From: Cloeon dipterum
Lineage: Eukaryota; Arthropoda; Insecta; Ephemeroptera; Baetidae
NCBI RefSeq assembly: GCF_949628265.1
Contig: NC_088790.1
Location: 24,432,545-24,496,544 of the forward strand
Direction of reading: 5' to 3'
DNA length: 64,000 nucleotides
The position numbers were made by a program, and so were the translations under genes. Positions 1 to 12,600 of the stretch are shown piece after piece. The notes below the pieces were generated by a model. That model was given only the letters and a program-made list of their open reading frames with translations. It was not told the DNA's origin and did no database searches. Position 1 is the stretch's first letter. The number at the start of each line of letters is the position of its first letter.

Positions 1-2651
1 CACCGAAATCAGGCCAAAGGCGCGCGCCAGCAGAGGCCAATGTCACGACGTGACGGAATTCCGATTCACACCCCGCCAAATCGGTTCATTGGACCGAATG
101 AAAAATAATAATTGCAAACAGAGTGCAGCTGACGACTGACGGCAGTTGCATGTTGGCTGATTTTGAGCAGCTTCTTGCTCGCATCGCCGCTCGCACGTGC
201 ACATGTGTGCGACAGGCCCGAGGAAATAATACGGGCTGCACGCAGCGAAAACTGATATCTCGGGGGGAAAGAAACTTCTTGCTTCTCTTGAAAAACCGTA
301 AAGTATTTCTTTCTGGGATTTGTGTTAAAAGATAAATTTAACGCTTCAATAACTGATAGTTTTCTGTGGTTTAATTTAAATTGATGAATTCGTTTCTTTT
401 TGGTTTATAAAAAATTCAGGTCAGTTTTGACAAAAAAATAACATTTTTTACCTTCACCTAAAGTTCTCCTAGATTTTCGTTTAAATTTCCGAGAAATTCT
501 GTAAAAAAAAATGGTGAGCACTATCTCCCTATTGTAAAACAACGATTTATTTCAAAATTGAGAAAGTCTAACTCATAATTCGAACACCGTTAAATAGATT
601 ACAACAATCAGAATCGAAATAAAGCCAAAAACATTTTTTTACTATCGAGGAACTTGGCAGAAACTAAAATTTTATCAAATTCCATAAATAAATTCAGTGG
701 TTAACAGTTCAAAATGTTTTCCTTTTAAAAAAGTCATATGATACTGTCGGAATGTTGGCTTCTTCCAAACCCTTCCTTCGATCACAGAGAAAAACAATTT
801 AAGATTACCCAATCTGTTGCACCACGATAAAGCAGGTGCGACAAACTCTAAAATATTAAATTTATAAATTACCTCGTTTGTGAAGCTGAAGTTGCCGAAA
901 TTATCATCCAGTTTGCACGGAGAGAGAGCACAACACACAAGCACAACACGATAAATTGGCCAGCGCACTGAATGGAGTCTGAATGGAGAGGAGTGGCACC
1001 GCTGGGCCCAAACGCGACGTTTCCCCTCGCTCCCGCCAGCGCACCCCCGGCCCCTACATCCCGTCGCGGAAAGATAATTCTCATCCATTCAGCCGCACAA
1101 AGCTAGAGGAGGAGGAGAGCGCCCAAACTGACTGACTTGTCAAATGCAATTGACTAAACGGAAATTATTAAATATTGTATTATCTCCTCGGTGCTGGCTG
1201 GCGAAAGTGCAATGAACCGGCATAGTCTTGTGCACCGTCATTCTTTCATCAGGCTCTCCCGTTTTACTAGGAAAACTGTTTTCTAAACTTGATGAGGTTG
1301 ACTAATTAAATTGTTGCGAGATGAAACGGTCAATTTTTAAGTTTTCCGGTAAGGAAAGTTTACTAATATTGAAAATTTCTCTTCTGGATTTGTTCTTGAC
1401 TCTACAAATTTTAAAAGACTAAAAAATACAAATATTTAAAACAGGTCTAGTCTGTCATGGTTTGCAGGACAAAATTTGAATGAGATCAGGCAAAAATTTC
1501 CAACTAGATTGAGTCATAAAAGTTTCTAAACAAAATATTGTTTTTACGGGACAATTCTGGAAAGCTTTGAGACCTCAGTATCTCATCTTACCGTGGAGCA
1601 ATTTAAAAAATGAGGTTTGCTCTGGATTCCGCTCGCCGAGCTCGAACGAACTGACACCAAATTTAATGTCCTACGTCAAGGCCAAAGGTCATTACGGATA
1701 ATTTCTGTGTCTAATCGAAATTCAAGAAATGAGCACCGAGATTTTGGAATTAAAAAACGTTGTCCCATAAAATTTGTGAACTTGTGGGAAATTTTCTTAT
1801 GCTTTCTTAACTCGAACACGAATTTTCGAGATATTTGAATATTATCAACTTGAAATCTCGAGTTCTATTCATTAGAATTGCAAAAGCTGCGCACCGTTAG
1901 AATCATCGTCTCAACTTCTCTAACCAGCTGAAGAGTTTTGGGATATTTGCGGCTAAATTAAAAATTTAAGCTTCATTTTAAAACTCCGATAAGTTCAGTG
2001 CTGATAAAATTTCCTTATTTTCCCATGTTGATAAAAATCTTACAGCATTTTCGTTAATGAGTTAGAATTCTTGACGTAAATTTGTTGGTCAGCTCAGAAA
2101 TATTAATACATTTTTCATGTAAATTACGATTTTTCAAAATAGAGTATCAAGATTGACCGAAATCAGGCATCAAAAGAATTTCTCATGCTAAGGATGCTAA
2201 AAAATCGCAAATGCCGTCGTTCAATGACAATTTTTGCCGAGCGGCACAGTTATTTTTATCATTAAATTCACCAAAAACGTTTCCGCGTTTATCAATCTTC
2301 AAAAACAATAAATTTAGTCAAAAACAAAAAAATCGATATGGATTATCAAACATGACCCAAAAAACGAAACTTGATCGAGGGAAAACTGACAGCTAAAAAA
2401 TCTATTTTCTGCAATTTCATTCCTGGCGCATTAGCGTTGGAAAGCGGCTGTCATTAATTTCAGTCAGAAAGCCACCGTTTTCCTTCCTTTTGTTTTGTAA
2501 ATCAAATCAGCAGCCCGTATTAAACAAACACACACACACAATGTTGCGGCAGCACGTCAAGTTCGGAAGCGATTTTGCGACATGTGCGAACTACTTTCAC
2601 TCGACTTGCTCTCGTCAGCGGAGTGCAAAAAAATTATATAAAGATTTTTAC
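1..2651. other. AT-rich stretch left of the PDZ-GEF exons, no gene recognised
   Basis: I see no convincing coding exon here. It should lie inside or downstream of the PDZ-GEF gene, which reads leftward, but the exon expected after 2652 was not found, so the next intron probably runs out of the window. The segment 868-1110 is GC-richer, with purine runs and a possible minus-strand splice donor near 874. It could be an alternative 5' exon or promoter, but no reading frame in it resembles a known protein. A (CA)n run lies at about 2529-2540. Confidence 0.5.
525..625 (+). repeat. Copy of a dispersed degenerate repeat
   Basis: This stretch resembles 45223-45335 on the same strand: both carry a 'ggtgarcact.tctccct' start, a 'cgatttatttcaaa' core and a later 'acaccgtt' block. 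A further partial copy in reverse orientation may lie near 55330-55430. The copies are old and diverged, and no termini could be defined. Confidence 0.4.
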
Positions 2652-5112
2652 CTTCGTCTGGGCAGGAACATGGAGCCATCGATGTAGACCGACCCGCTGA
2701 GCAGCACATACCAGCAGGTGGCCACCTCGCCGGTGCTGAAACAATCACCACAATCGGTCCTTGAGTCGAGCTCGGATTCGAGTGCGTCCTCTGCCAGTGT
2801 GCCAGACACCGGAGGCTATCGGACTTTGGGCAAAAACGGTGCGCGCTCGTCCCAAACCCATGCTGCCATCTCAGCGCCGACCGTCGCACTCGCCGCCTCA
2901 AGGTTAATTAAACACACTCTCTCCGCACAGAGACCACAGCCGGTGCTTGATTATTTTATTATTGAGAGGATGAAATTTCTAAGCAGGAAATAAATATTAA
3001 ATTTATTTACGGATTTTAAACAAATTATAATCAAACTTAAATTGAAAGAAGTTATTTTCTACAGCTGTGATGTTTTGATTAGACGATTTCATTTTTATCT
3101 ATAATCTCCTATTTTTTCAATTTTAATTTGATAATGAGTTGTTTTGGATTTGGAATTTTTCTAGAGCTTTTTATCTTCGAATGAGTAGGAATAATGCAAT
3201 TGAAAGCCATTTGAATACTTCTTTAAACCGTCTAAAAATTCCCTAGCCATCAAAAGGTGACTAAAAGCTTTCAAATTTGAATAATTCCGTTTAAAATTTG
3301 TAGCAGGAAATATTTTCCAGGTTTGCCGCGCAAAAAGATAGGTAACTATTTTGTTAATTTATTTTTCCGGGAGGAAAAATTACGTTGCATTCATAAATTC
3401 GTCGTATATTTCACAAATGACCAAAAAATAGCGAAACCTTGAAAAAATTACGCAGGATTTAAAGCTCAAATTGGACAATTCCGTATAAAATTCGACACCC
3501 TACGATGGACCTTCTGCTAGATGGAAATTTTATCTGGAGAGAGCTATTTTTATTGCCGCGTGGTGCAAACCAAAATAAATGCATCTCGGTCCACCACTTT
3601 ATAACTTTTTTATCAGCATGCTTCTTCGAGAGCGAGTCGGTCTGCTTGAAAGCTGGAGGGCGGGCGAGGTGTTCGACGGGCATTCCTGCTCGATGACTTA
3701 CAAATGTCACAAGAAGCAGCACTTTACACTGCCACGAAAGCTGCTTTCTGCACTATTCATTGACCGCGCGAGCAGAACAATGCGAGGAGCTTCAGTTTCC
3801 TGGTTTGAAGCTTTTCCCTCGGGCTTGGTGCGTGATTTCAAAGGGAAAATATTTAAAATTTCACTCACTAGTAGAGAACGTCGTTGCCTTCGTGCTTCTC
3901 ATGTCGGACAGTCCTGCAAATGGAGTGGATGGCACTGTCGGAAAGCACCTCCAACTTCCGCAGGTGGACTAGGATGAGCTGTAAATCCTGTAAACAAAAT
4001 AATTTTGTTTTTTAATTATTTAATTCACAAATTAGGGTTCTAAGCACCCTGATGTGCCCAAAATTTCGTTCCTGAACGTACTGGTGGCTTCCAAATCAAT
4101 CCTTGGCGTCTGAGCGATGGATACTATTAATTCGCATGTCTTTTTTCACTTTATAACAACGCCTAACGGGCTCTGTTTTGCTTCGGTCTGTAAGAAATGC
4201 ACTCTGTTAGAACGGCCAAGTCGAGAACTTTCTGGAAGTCATTAGGGCGCTCAGGAACGAGATTTTGGACACTTCAGGGTGTGTCCTGAGCACCCTGATG
4301 GCTTCCAAAGGGTCGAATTGAATATATTCTTTAAGCTCTTTTGACTTTGCCGTTCCAACGGTGTGCAAATCTTGCAGATTAATTCAATACAGAGCCCATC
4401 AGGCACCGTTGAGGGCTACCCTGACGTCAGGGTTCAATTTTTAACTGGACCTGATGGCCATAATAGACCTTAAAGGTGACCCCAACATGTTCCGAGGGAA
4501 AAATCAATTTGTCACTTTAAAAAGTGCCAATTTTAAACGTCTACGTCTTAATAATTTTGGTGGTCATCAGCAAAAAGTTGAAAAATTACAGATCAAATCT
4601 CTCGTGGAAACACCCACACATGCAGAAAATGCTAAATATATAAAAAGGCTAACCAAAAAGTAATAATAAAAAGGTTTCATCCAAAGAATAAGAGCCGTAT
4701 CGTAATTTATTTATTTAAAAACATAAAATGAGCAAGCCAAGTCGTGAAATTACTATGTCGTCAGTCAGTTTGGCATCAGATAAGCGGAAGTCGACAGCTT
4801 GAATGCAAATTTCGCAGCAGAGGTAACCATTTTAAGGCTCAACCGGAGGGATCAGCTGCCCAACACTACTTGGCGAATTTAAATAGAATGAGAGAGACCA
4901 GAAAGGAAATGAATCGATTGTAAACGTGTTGCCTGACTGGCGCGGATGTTAATTCTTTCACAACAAACATTGATACGTCGCATAATAAAAGTAGTGGAAT
5001 TTTGTCTCACCTGGTTGGTCCTGTTGTCCGGCGGGACTTTGAGAGCGTTGGAGAAGTTCCGGTCAAGCTCGAAGGGCGTCTTGCTCGGGTTTGCCATGTT
5101 TGGGAATCGCAT
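2652..5112 (-). CDS. Gef26: PDZ-GEF / Gef26 (RAPGEF2/6-type) Rap guanine nucleotide exchange factor, N-terminal exons only
   Basis: This would be an exchange factor that activates Rap GTPases at the plasma membrane and junctions. Three coding exons are visible on the minus strand: 5011-5112, 3869-3987 and 2652-2735. Their phases join cleanly (102, 119 and 84 nt). The first exon opens with MRFPN then MANPSKTPFELDRNF; the ATG at 5112 has a good AAA context, and a second in-frame ATG is at 5097. Exon 2 ends in an R-x-E-x-H-x-x-N-x-V-L-Y motif and exon 3 reads GEVATCWYVLLSGSVYIDGS. Together these match the cyclic-nucleotide-binding-like domain at the start of PDZ-GEFs. REM, PDZ, RA and CDC25 domains should follow but lie outside the window. 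A 5' acceptor for the first coding exon is at 5146/5147. The orthology call rests on these 101 residues, so another CNB-containing RapGEF remains possible. Confidence 0.85.
4038..4470. repeat. Dispersed repeat family R, copy 1 (internally inverted)
   Basis: The segment 4285-4470 matches 56990-57210: both have 'caccctgatg', 'gccgttc.aacggtgtgca', 'atacagagcc' and 'gagggctaccctgacg.cagggtt' in the same order. The left part (4038-4260) contains the same blocks inverted, so the element is partly palindromic. It lies in the intron upstream of exon 2 of the PDZ-GEF gene. No coding potential is seen. Confidence 0.6.
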
Positions 5113-5146
5113 TTTCGTCCGATGTCAAGAGCATATTGTCACATCA

Positions 5147-8100
5147 CTGAAACACAACGAAAAAAGTTTCCTCAATTGATAACTTTTATTTTCCTCTTAA
5201 GGCGTCGTCATCGATAAAAGTTTTTAAGAAGGAAATAACAAAATCGGAAAGAATTAGTAAAGCAAAGGAAGCAAAGTGCCATATTTTTTTCTGAACAGGA
5301 GACAGTTACTGCTGCTAAAAATGGAAGTAAAAAGTGGCCCAACCCATGCTTATGCAAACATTGCGGGGACGCTCCTTGCGAGACAAATATGCACTTCTAT
5401 CGCGTCTAACCAACTTCCTATGAAGGATTTCTCTGTGCTAAACTGGAAAAGAATAATAATGGAAAGCACCGAGAAAAAAATGGGACGCCGGTGCTCTCGT
5501 ATCTAAGACTCTTTATGAAAGCTCGGTGAACGACAACAATTATTTTACGTTAGCGGTGAGCACTTTTTGCGGCTCTGATTAATTGCGGTGGCAGGAAGGA
5601 ACTTGCAAGCCCTCAAGAATGTACTAAAAATACGCTGGTGAATAACTAATTCCCACAAGGCCAACCGTAAAGTCCATATATATATAAAAAATTATGTGAA
5701 AAACCTTATGCAATGTATTTTAATTTAAAAAAAGGATGGCGTCATTGCTCCTGCCACAGGAAAAGTTAAACTTAGAACCGGAATTTCAATCATTTATTTA
5801 AATATGAAACGGCAAATTGGCAGAAAATAGCCAAATATTTATTAGAAACTGAAATCATGCAAATTATTAGCCTTTTTTATCAATGGGATTATGACTCGAA
5901 AGCTCTTTTATTAATTAACTCGTCCCTCTGAGTATAAGCAAACAGCAAATCGACCGATCAGCACGGCGAAAAGTGAAAAGCATTCGGATCCAAATTCGAG
6001 ACGGCCTTCGTCCACGCTCACCTCTTTGTCTTTCGCAAGTGCAATAATTAAAATAAGGTTCGAACAGGAATTGTTATGCAAACGGCTCCGGAATCTAGCT
6101 GCGAGCGGCACGACCGACCGACCGACCGGCCGCATGAGAGAATTTTTTGCTGAATCGCTAGTTAGCACTAATTCCGACACTCGCGTGGAGTGCATTGCAA
6201 TAATGGTTCATTTCGTTCTCCATCGCGGCTGCGAGATGACGTCATCCGCGGGGCAAATAAAAAGTAGCAGCAGAGCACTGACGCAACTCACGAGAGCGAG
6301 AGAGAAGCAATCCTACTCACTCGGGGGCCTGCTCGCTTACTCCATTGCTCGCTACTTTTGTTTTCTTCTGCTGCGGCTGCTGCCTCGGCAAAAACACAGC
6401 CTTACTAATTGCATTTATTTGCGTATTCTGATTCTATCCAGCCGATTCTCTCGCCAACTGTTACATTTGTGACACGGAAATCAAATTTTTTTAGGGAAAG
6501 AATAAATTGGGAATTTGAATGGCTGTGAATTTTAGAAGTCCTAAATTTTCTTTAGAACTGAAATTGAATTAAAATCATCACAATATTAAAAATAGTGAAT
6601 TTTAAGTATTTATTAGCTTCAATCCTTTAAGTTTATGCAGATTATCCTGGAAAAAATCAGCAAGAAATTAGGTTTATTTTTAAAATTCGAATTTTTGATA
6701 AATTTCCCTGAAAGATGTGTCTTTAGGAAACTTTGTGGCTAATATTTATTACTAAAAGAGTCCAGAAATTGGATTCAATTTATTCCTAAAACATTTAATA
6801 ATTAGAGTTTTTGTCTATTTATCCCTGTCCGAGGACCGGGATTGGTTTTTAGGTTAAAAAAATAATAATAAATCAAGAGTTTAATAGCGAAAAATTGTCA
6901 CTTAAATAGCTTAATTTTAAAATAAAATAATTTCATTGACATTTTAAATTAAAAATATATTTATAAATAATAACAAAACGTGAATGACGCAACATTGTGG
7001 CTTCTAAACAAATTTTAACAGGAGCAAAGTACGAGAAAAACAATGAAAACAACTCTATTAAAATACTGTATCTAAATCAGAAATTTAATTTTTAAATGTT
7101 TTTACACGTTCCAGACGAAAAAATAAATATCAAATTTACAAATTACTGCAAAACGGAAAGGTTTTCCAGTGGTTCAAATGTGAGTTTCCTGCTTTTAATA
7201 AATTAAAAATCTGCTGTGCATGATTTTAGCAGCTGTAAAGCGCATTTAGCAACCAAGATTTGCTCGAAATAAAAATTTCAGTGCACATAAACAGTTATGG
7301 AAGCTTATCAAACGACTTTCAGGACAGGAAAGCGTCAGTGTCACTGACTTGAATAAAAACAAAAATATCTTCGAAGGAGCCTAATAAAAATTTTAAAAAA
7401 CAATGTGATACGTAACACTGAAGATATCAATTTTTATTTTCTAGAAAAAACACTCCGCGTTGCGCTAAATTATTAAACAATTTCAAAATTTCCCCAGACA
7501 TTTGTTTTTGAGAAACATGAATTTCTAAAGAGAAAAAAGGGGTCCTCGGGGGACTCCATTCAACAAAAAAATTGCTGTTTTCTCGAGGAAAAGTCAAGAC
7601 ACCGTAACAGAACAAAGGAGACTCCCAAAAATGATTAAAAAGAGAGTTATCTAAATATCTAAAAGGGCCCGTTACTGTTATCAACTCAAACAAACGCGAC
7701 AAGAGAAAAGAAAACCGTCGTGCGAGGTGTGTACACTGTACGCATTTTATCTGTTCAATGGCAGGAAATGTTATATATATATTTGTGTTGAAAACATGGA
7801 AAGGACTGAGTGAGGGGCGACAAGCAAATGCAATTTTGCCTCGCTATCTGCAGTCGCGCTTAACAGGATTTTTGGTTCTCGCGCGCGTCTTTGTTTCTCC
7901 GACTTGAGGCCATTGTCGTCGCTGGTCGAAAATCACTTTTTCCCAAGCACTCCCGCAGTGCGCTGAGCTTACACACAGAGACAAAAGTGCTTCTTTCGAA
8001 AGGAACGGATTGTCACTTCCGATTGCCAGCAGAAAATGGAACTTTAAGACTAGAAAAAAAGTTCAAAATTTAAAGAAAAGCTCTGTTGCTTCGAGCATTG

Positions 8101-8573
8101 CAAATTGCACGAATTTATTGAAGGTGGTATTGCAGGAAGTGAGCCAGGGGCTGTTTCAACTCATGAAATTGCTTTATTATCGTTGGGTAATTATTATTGC
8201 TACGCCGGTCTGAAATTGTGAGAAAAATAAATAAATAAATAAACTCCAGGAAAGCCGATTTCAAATATCTAAATGATCTAGTTATTATTTCCAACTTAAA
8301 CCCCGATTAATTAATTAATAAAAATAAAAATCTGCACATTTAGTGATTAAAAACAAACTCAATTACATACACAAAAGCGTGTCTAATTCCAACTCATCAC
8401 AGACGAAAACAAACCAAACCGAATTAGTGCAAATTCGGCGTCGAAACGGCGACTCCGCCAATTTGCAGTCATTCAAGTCTGCAGCAGCGATAGTTAGCGA
8501 TCGAGCGACTGACTCTTCAGGTTGGCGAGGCTGTCAGGCACCCACCTCGACCTTTTTCTCGGCCGATAAACTC
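5147..8573. other. Large first intron of the PDZ-GEF gene, no coding exon recognised
   Basis: This is AT-rich DNA between the first coding exon (acceptor at 5146/5147) and a probable 5' UTR exon near 8.6-8.9 kb. The part at 5990-6460 is GC-richer and contains tandem GACC units (about 6114-6130) and a CRE-like palindrome. The rest is low complexity. Short open frames such as 6026-6472 show no family resemblance. Confidence 0.5.
6236..6300 (+). promoter_or_regulatory. Possible intronic promoter or enhancer with CRE palindrome
   Basis: A perfect 10-bp palindrome ATGACGTCAT (CREB/ATF site) lies at about 6236-6245. It is followed within 20 bp by a TATA-like AATAAAAAG, and about 30 bp further on by a CACTGAC initiator-like block. 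No exon could be tied to it, so a real core promoter is only a suggestion. Confidence 0.25.
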
Positions 8574-8575
8574 AC

Positions 8576-8960
8576 CTTGGAGTCGACTGCGACGCCAGTC
8601 GGCGCTCGAAGCAATAATCCACGGGTTTAACACGAATCCGAAGCACTCGCACAGCCACTGGCACTCCACAAACACACGGCACTCGGCGCCGTCACGGAGC
8701 CACAGCCGAAAATCCTAACTGACTGACACAACACAGCGAACCGCTCGCTTTCGTGCGTGCCTTTCGCTATCGTTGTTGCCTCAACGTAAACGTAACGTGC
8801 GTGCTGCCTTCGTGCGCCGTCGCCACAGCGGCTCGGGTCGTGTCGGCAATGGAATTGAGTTGAGACTGTAACCGCCGATGGCGCCACTCTCCTACCTGCT
8901 TAAAATTCTTGAGGCTGAGATTGGCGGGAGAGGAATTTGACAGTGAACGACCGCAAAACA
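8576..8960 (-). promoter_or_regulatory. Probable noncoding first exon and promoter region of the PDZ-GEF gene
   Basis: This is a GC-rich island on an AT-rich background. On the minus strand it ends in a strong donor, CCAAG|GTGAGTTT, with the exon boundary at 8576. No frame in it is protein-like, as expected for a 5' UTR exon. The next acceptor leftward on the same strand is the one in front of the first PDZ-GEF coding exon. The transcription start was not located; 8960 is an arbitrary right limit. Confidence 0.4.
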
Positions 8961-9446
8961 TTTTCCCGCCTTTACTTTAGGAACGCAAAAATTGTAAAAA
9001 TGAACCAGAATTTAATTAAAGATAGCTGAATTCTTGTAAGATAGGAGGACTGCAGCAGCTATTGGGAATCTTACCCTTGAAATGAAGATTCGTGAATATT
9101 TATTTTTAAATAATTTCTTTTTTCCCAGGAACTGAAATGAAAAATGAACGCACAGATGATTTTTCAAGGAATTTTGATGCAGGGCTCACCATTTCGGTAA
9201 CTAGGACTCCCAGCTTTCTTATGAATTTACGGAATTTACATGATGTTTAATTCTCCACTTGAAAAGTGCTGCTAATAGATGGCGCCACCGTTCAATTACT
9301 ATTTTCAAAGGAACAATTTAGCTGCCGTTTTTTCATTAATATTTGGCTAAACCGATTTGGGGTAAATTCTTTTACGCCAAGAATGCACTGCATGAGCAGG
9401 ACTGCTGGTGGCACCAAACATAAAAAATTTTCCGATTAACATAAAA

Positions 9447-9452
9447 TTTATT
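9447..9452 (-). terminator. Poly(A) signal candidate for eIF2B4
   Basis: AATAAA on the minus strand, about 230 nt beyond the eIF2B4 stop codon at 9682. No better-placed hexamer was seen between them. Confidence 0.4.
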
Positions 9453-9681
9453 TTGAAAAAAAATTCCAAGCAAGTCAACTTAGGTTTTGATATATTAAAA
9501 TAAGGAATATAATACTATAATTATCATTCTCCAGGGTTTTTTTAATTACAATTAGTCAACCATCACTTGTATTCACTGCGTTGCAAGTTCCACTGATTAA
9601 TTAAATTTACCAGGAGCAACAAAGATATTTCGTTCAGCCATTTCGTATTTTTGACAATCAACTACATCGTTCGTTCCAGCT

Positions 9682-12600
9682 TTACGCGGTTCTGGATTTA
9701 AGCACGGTGTCGGAGGAGGGCGAATGCAGCACGTCCGGCACCGAGGAGCACGGCAAGATGGTCACTTCTGTGATGATGGCGCTGATGAAGCGTTCGGGCA
9801 CCACGTCGCATCGCAGGGAGCACTGCGACAGGTATGGCGTGTTCTTCATCTGCGGCGCCAAAAATTCCGGTTCTGCGCATTTACAGTGAGTAAAAAGGGG
9901 AAAAAATGTTAAAAATAATATAGTTATACCCAATTCGTTCTGCTTGAAGAAGGAGCCTTGGTGCGAATCGTAGGAGAACTTGCTGGTCTCGCAGCACGCG
10001 TACACCGGCACGCCCTGAGAATTGGCGACGCAGGCGATCTGAGCGCTGCCCGCCGGACCGACCATCGAGCAGTTGGCCAACATAGACTCGGCGCCGAGCA
10101 GCACCAGTTGAACCTGAAAAAAAATTTAGAAAAGTGGTTGTAAGGTTAGCATGCTTTTCAAATGGTGAGGACTGACTCCCAATTTGAAATAATTTTTATT
10201 TCCAACAAAGAGTTTCACCAAAAAGTGTCACACTCCTTTGGATAGGGCTCGAAAAGACGATTAAATTTAGCAAGAAAATATAGAGAAAATTGGCAAAATT
10301 GAAACATGAACTGTATCAAAGAAAAAATTGTTAAAATACACAATTTGATCCATAATAATTTTACATTATATGATGAAGAATTCACTTTATTTAATTGTTT
10401 GAGGTCACCGTTCATTTTAAAAGCTTTCTGGTGCTACTTGAACTGCGAACTCAGATTTAAACTTGATAGAGTGCATTCTTGCTTGGCGTGAAAATTTTCG
10501 TTTAATTTGCTGACAACCAAAATCGGGTTTGGCAAATCGCAACAGAAAACTAAAAAAAACATTTTTCAAAGACAAAAAATCATTGCTTTCATTTATCCTG
10601 CGATTGGAGAATTGGTTTTGGTTTTCAGCTACAAATAATATTATCTTATATACGCCAAGAAAATTGTAAAATAACGCTGGCCAAATCAACCTTCTGTAGA
10701 CCGTAAATAATAATTTAGCAATCACTCAAATTAAATGTTTTTAATGATTGTGTTTTTCGATTAGTTTTACTAATAAAACATGCCCCTGAATGACACGAAT
10801 TTGATGAATTAGGAAACCGTGTGTCTGTTAGAAAAGGACAAAACCGCATCGAGTATGATATCTCAGTTTACAAAACTGGCTGAATGATATTTCCACACGA
10901 TGATTGCATTCTAATAAAGATAAATATATTTATGATAAAAAGAATTTCCCAAACAGGACCTGCTGAGGGTGGTCATCCCAGATCCGTGTTTCTCAACAGA
11001 TATATATTATTATGGACATTCAAAAACCAACAGGTAAAAAAATGACGTAATACTGATAAATGAGTATGTCGTGTAACACAAGGAACCACCCAAAAGGGGA
11101 TTCGGAATATTTCTAGGATTTTAACTTTGAATGAACACACTGGTAAATATGATATATTATGTAGTTTTTTTGTTAGGCAACCATGGGAAAAGGTGTTTGA
11201 GGGAAAGGTTATATATAATTTTTGTATGATTTACAAAATACTAGCAAGGTTTGTCTTCTTGTCAAAGCTGTTGATCTTGTTTTTATTTATTACTACACAT
11301 GTGAGCTTTATGAATGGCCTCTAACTGCATTACACGTATTAAATTTCTTCATATTGGGCTTCTCCATAAGGAATTCTATCTAATTTTAAATCAAAGATCG
11401 AATCAATAATGTTCAATTTAAATCCAGCAGTAGCCAGATGCGAATTGAAATTGATTCCCACTGGTCAGGTCCAAGATGGTATCGAAATGTGGAAAACTTT
11501 GAGCCCTATTTTGATTTCCGTAAGTTTCACATCCGTTCGGCTTTGATAAGTAGTGCAAAGCAAATTATATTTGAAGCAGTGAAAAATTGTTTTTCAGTTT
11601 TTTTTTGCAAAACTGATAATTAAATTTTTACTTCCTCTATTTGACGACAGATTCTAAAAAAGAAAAAGACCGAAATGACTTACTTTAGGCATAATGAAGT
11701 TAACTTGATTGATCAGCAAGTAGGTGCACTGGACTCCAAGGTCCGACAGCTGGCTCAGCATGGTCATGCCGCCATTGTGCGTGGTCGAGCCGACAACCAC
11801 GACTCGGAAATATTTGCCAGTCTTAAAAAGCTGCTTCAAAGCATTCATGATAAGACACGAACTGAAACAAACAAGCAACACACAATTTTATGACAGAAAT
11901 TATAAGTTCAAGTCCACTAAACATAGAATAATAAAAAGGTTTGAGAAAAATCTAACACAATCACGCAGTCTAACAATGAGGGTCTCCTACAGCTGAATTC
12001 TCTTTTAATAGCATTTAAAAGTAAATTAGATTTACAATATTGATGATTTTATGATATAATATTATTAGTAGTAGAGGTCTCAGCCAGCCGCATGTGGGCA
12101 AAAAAGGGTCAAAAATAAAAAAAAAATGTCTTCCAGGCCGTTAAGACTATCAAATTTCACATTTAAATATTGTCAGCCACCGCTGCCGGGCAAAAAAATC
12201 AGCTAAGCCGGTCCCGCCAGCCGCCGCCATCAATCTTGCGGCTGAGACCTCTAATTTTTAATGTTAGCCCTGACTTACTAGGAATAAACAGCGAGTAAAG
12301 CCCCATCTTTGACTTTGTGTGCTAGGTTGAGGGCGACACTCTGCATGTCCTGCTCAATTTTATTGATGTAGGCATCGATGGCGGCGTTGACTGTGACCTT
12401 GGCATCCTGCTCGGAGACGTCGTAGGCGAATGTGTTGAGGCGCAGCGACTTAATTGCGTGGTCCAGCGCCACAGACATGAGACGGCGGCCCCGCAGGTAC
12501 GCCACCTGCTTCTCGACGTGCTCGACCAGATCTCTAGTGATGGCCACGTTCTCTGGCACTTTGTAGTCATTGATGACGCTTCGCAGGGCCCGCATCAGCC

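Noticed and set aside
675-1088. 137-codon open frame on the minus strand
   Set aside because: It has no family resemblance, its base composition changes midway, and a splice donor interrupts it near 874. It is more likely UTR or promoter sequence.
2557-2901. 114-codon minus-strand frame over the PDZ-GEF exon
   Set aside because: It is a shadow. The real exon (2652-2735) is read in another frame that matches the CNB-like domain.
6026-6472. 148-codon plus-strand frame
   Set aside because: Low-complexity composition, no recognisable motif and no splice context. Probably chance in a GC-richer intron patch.
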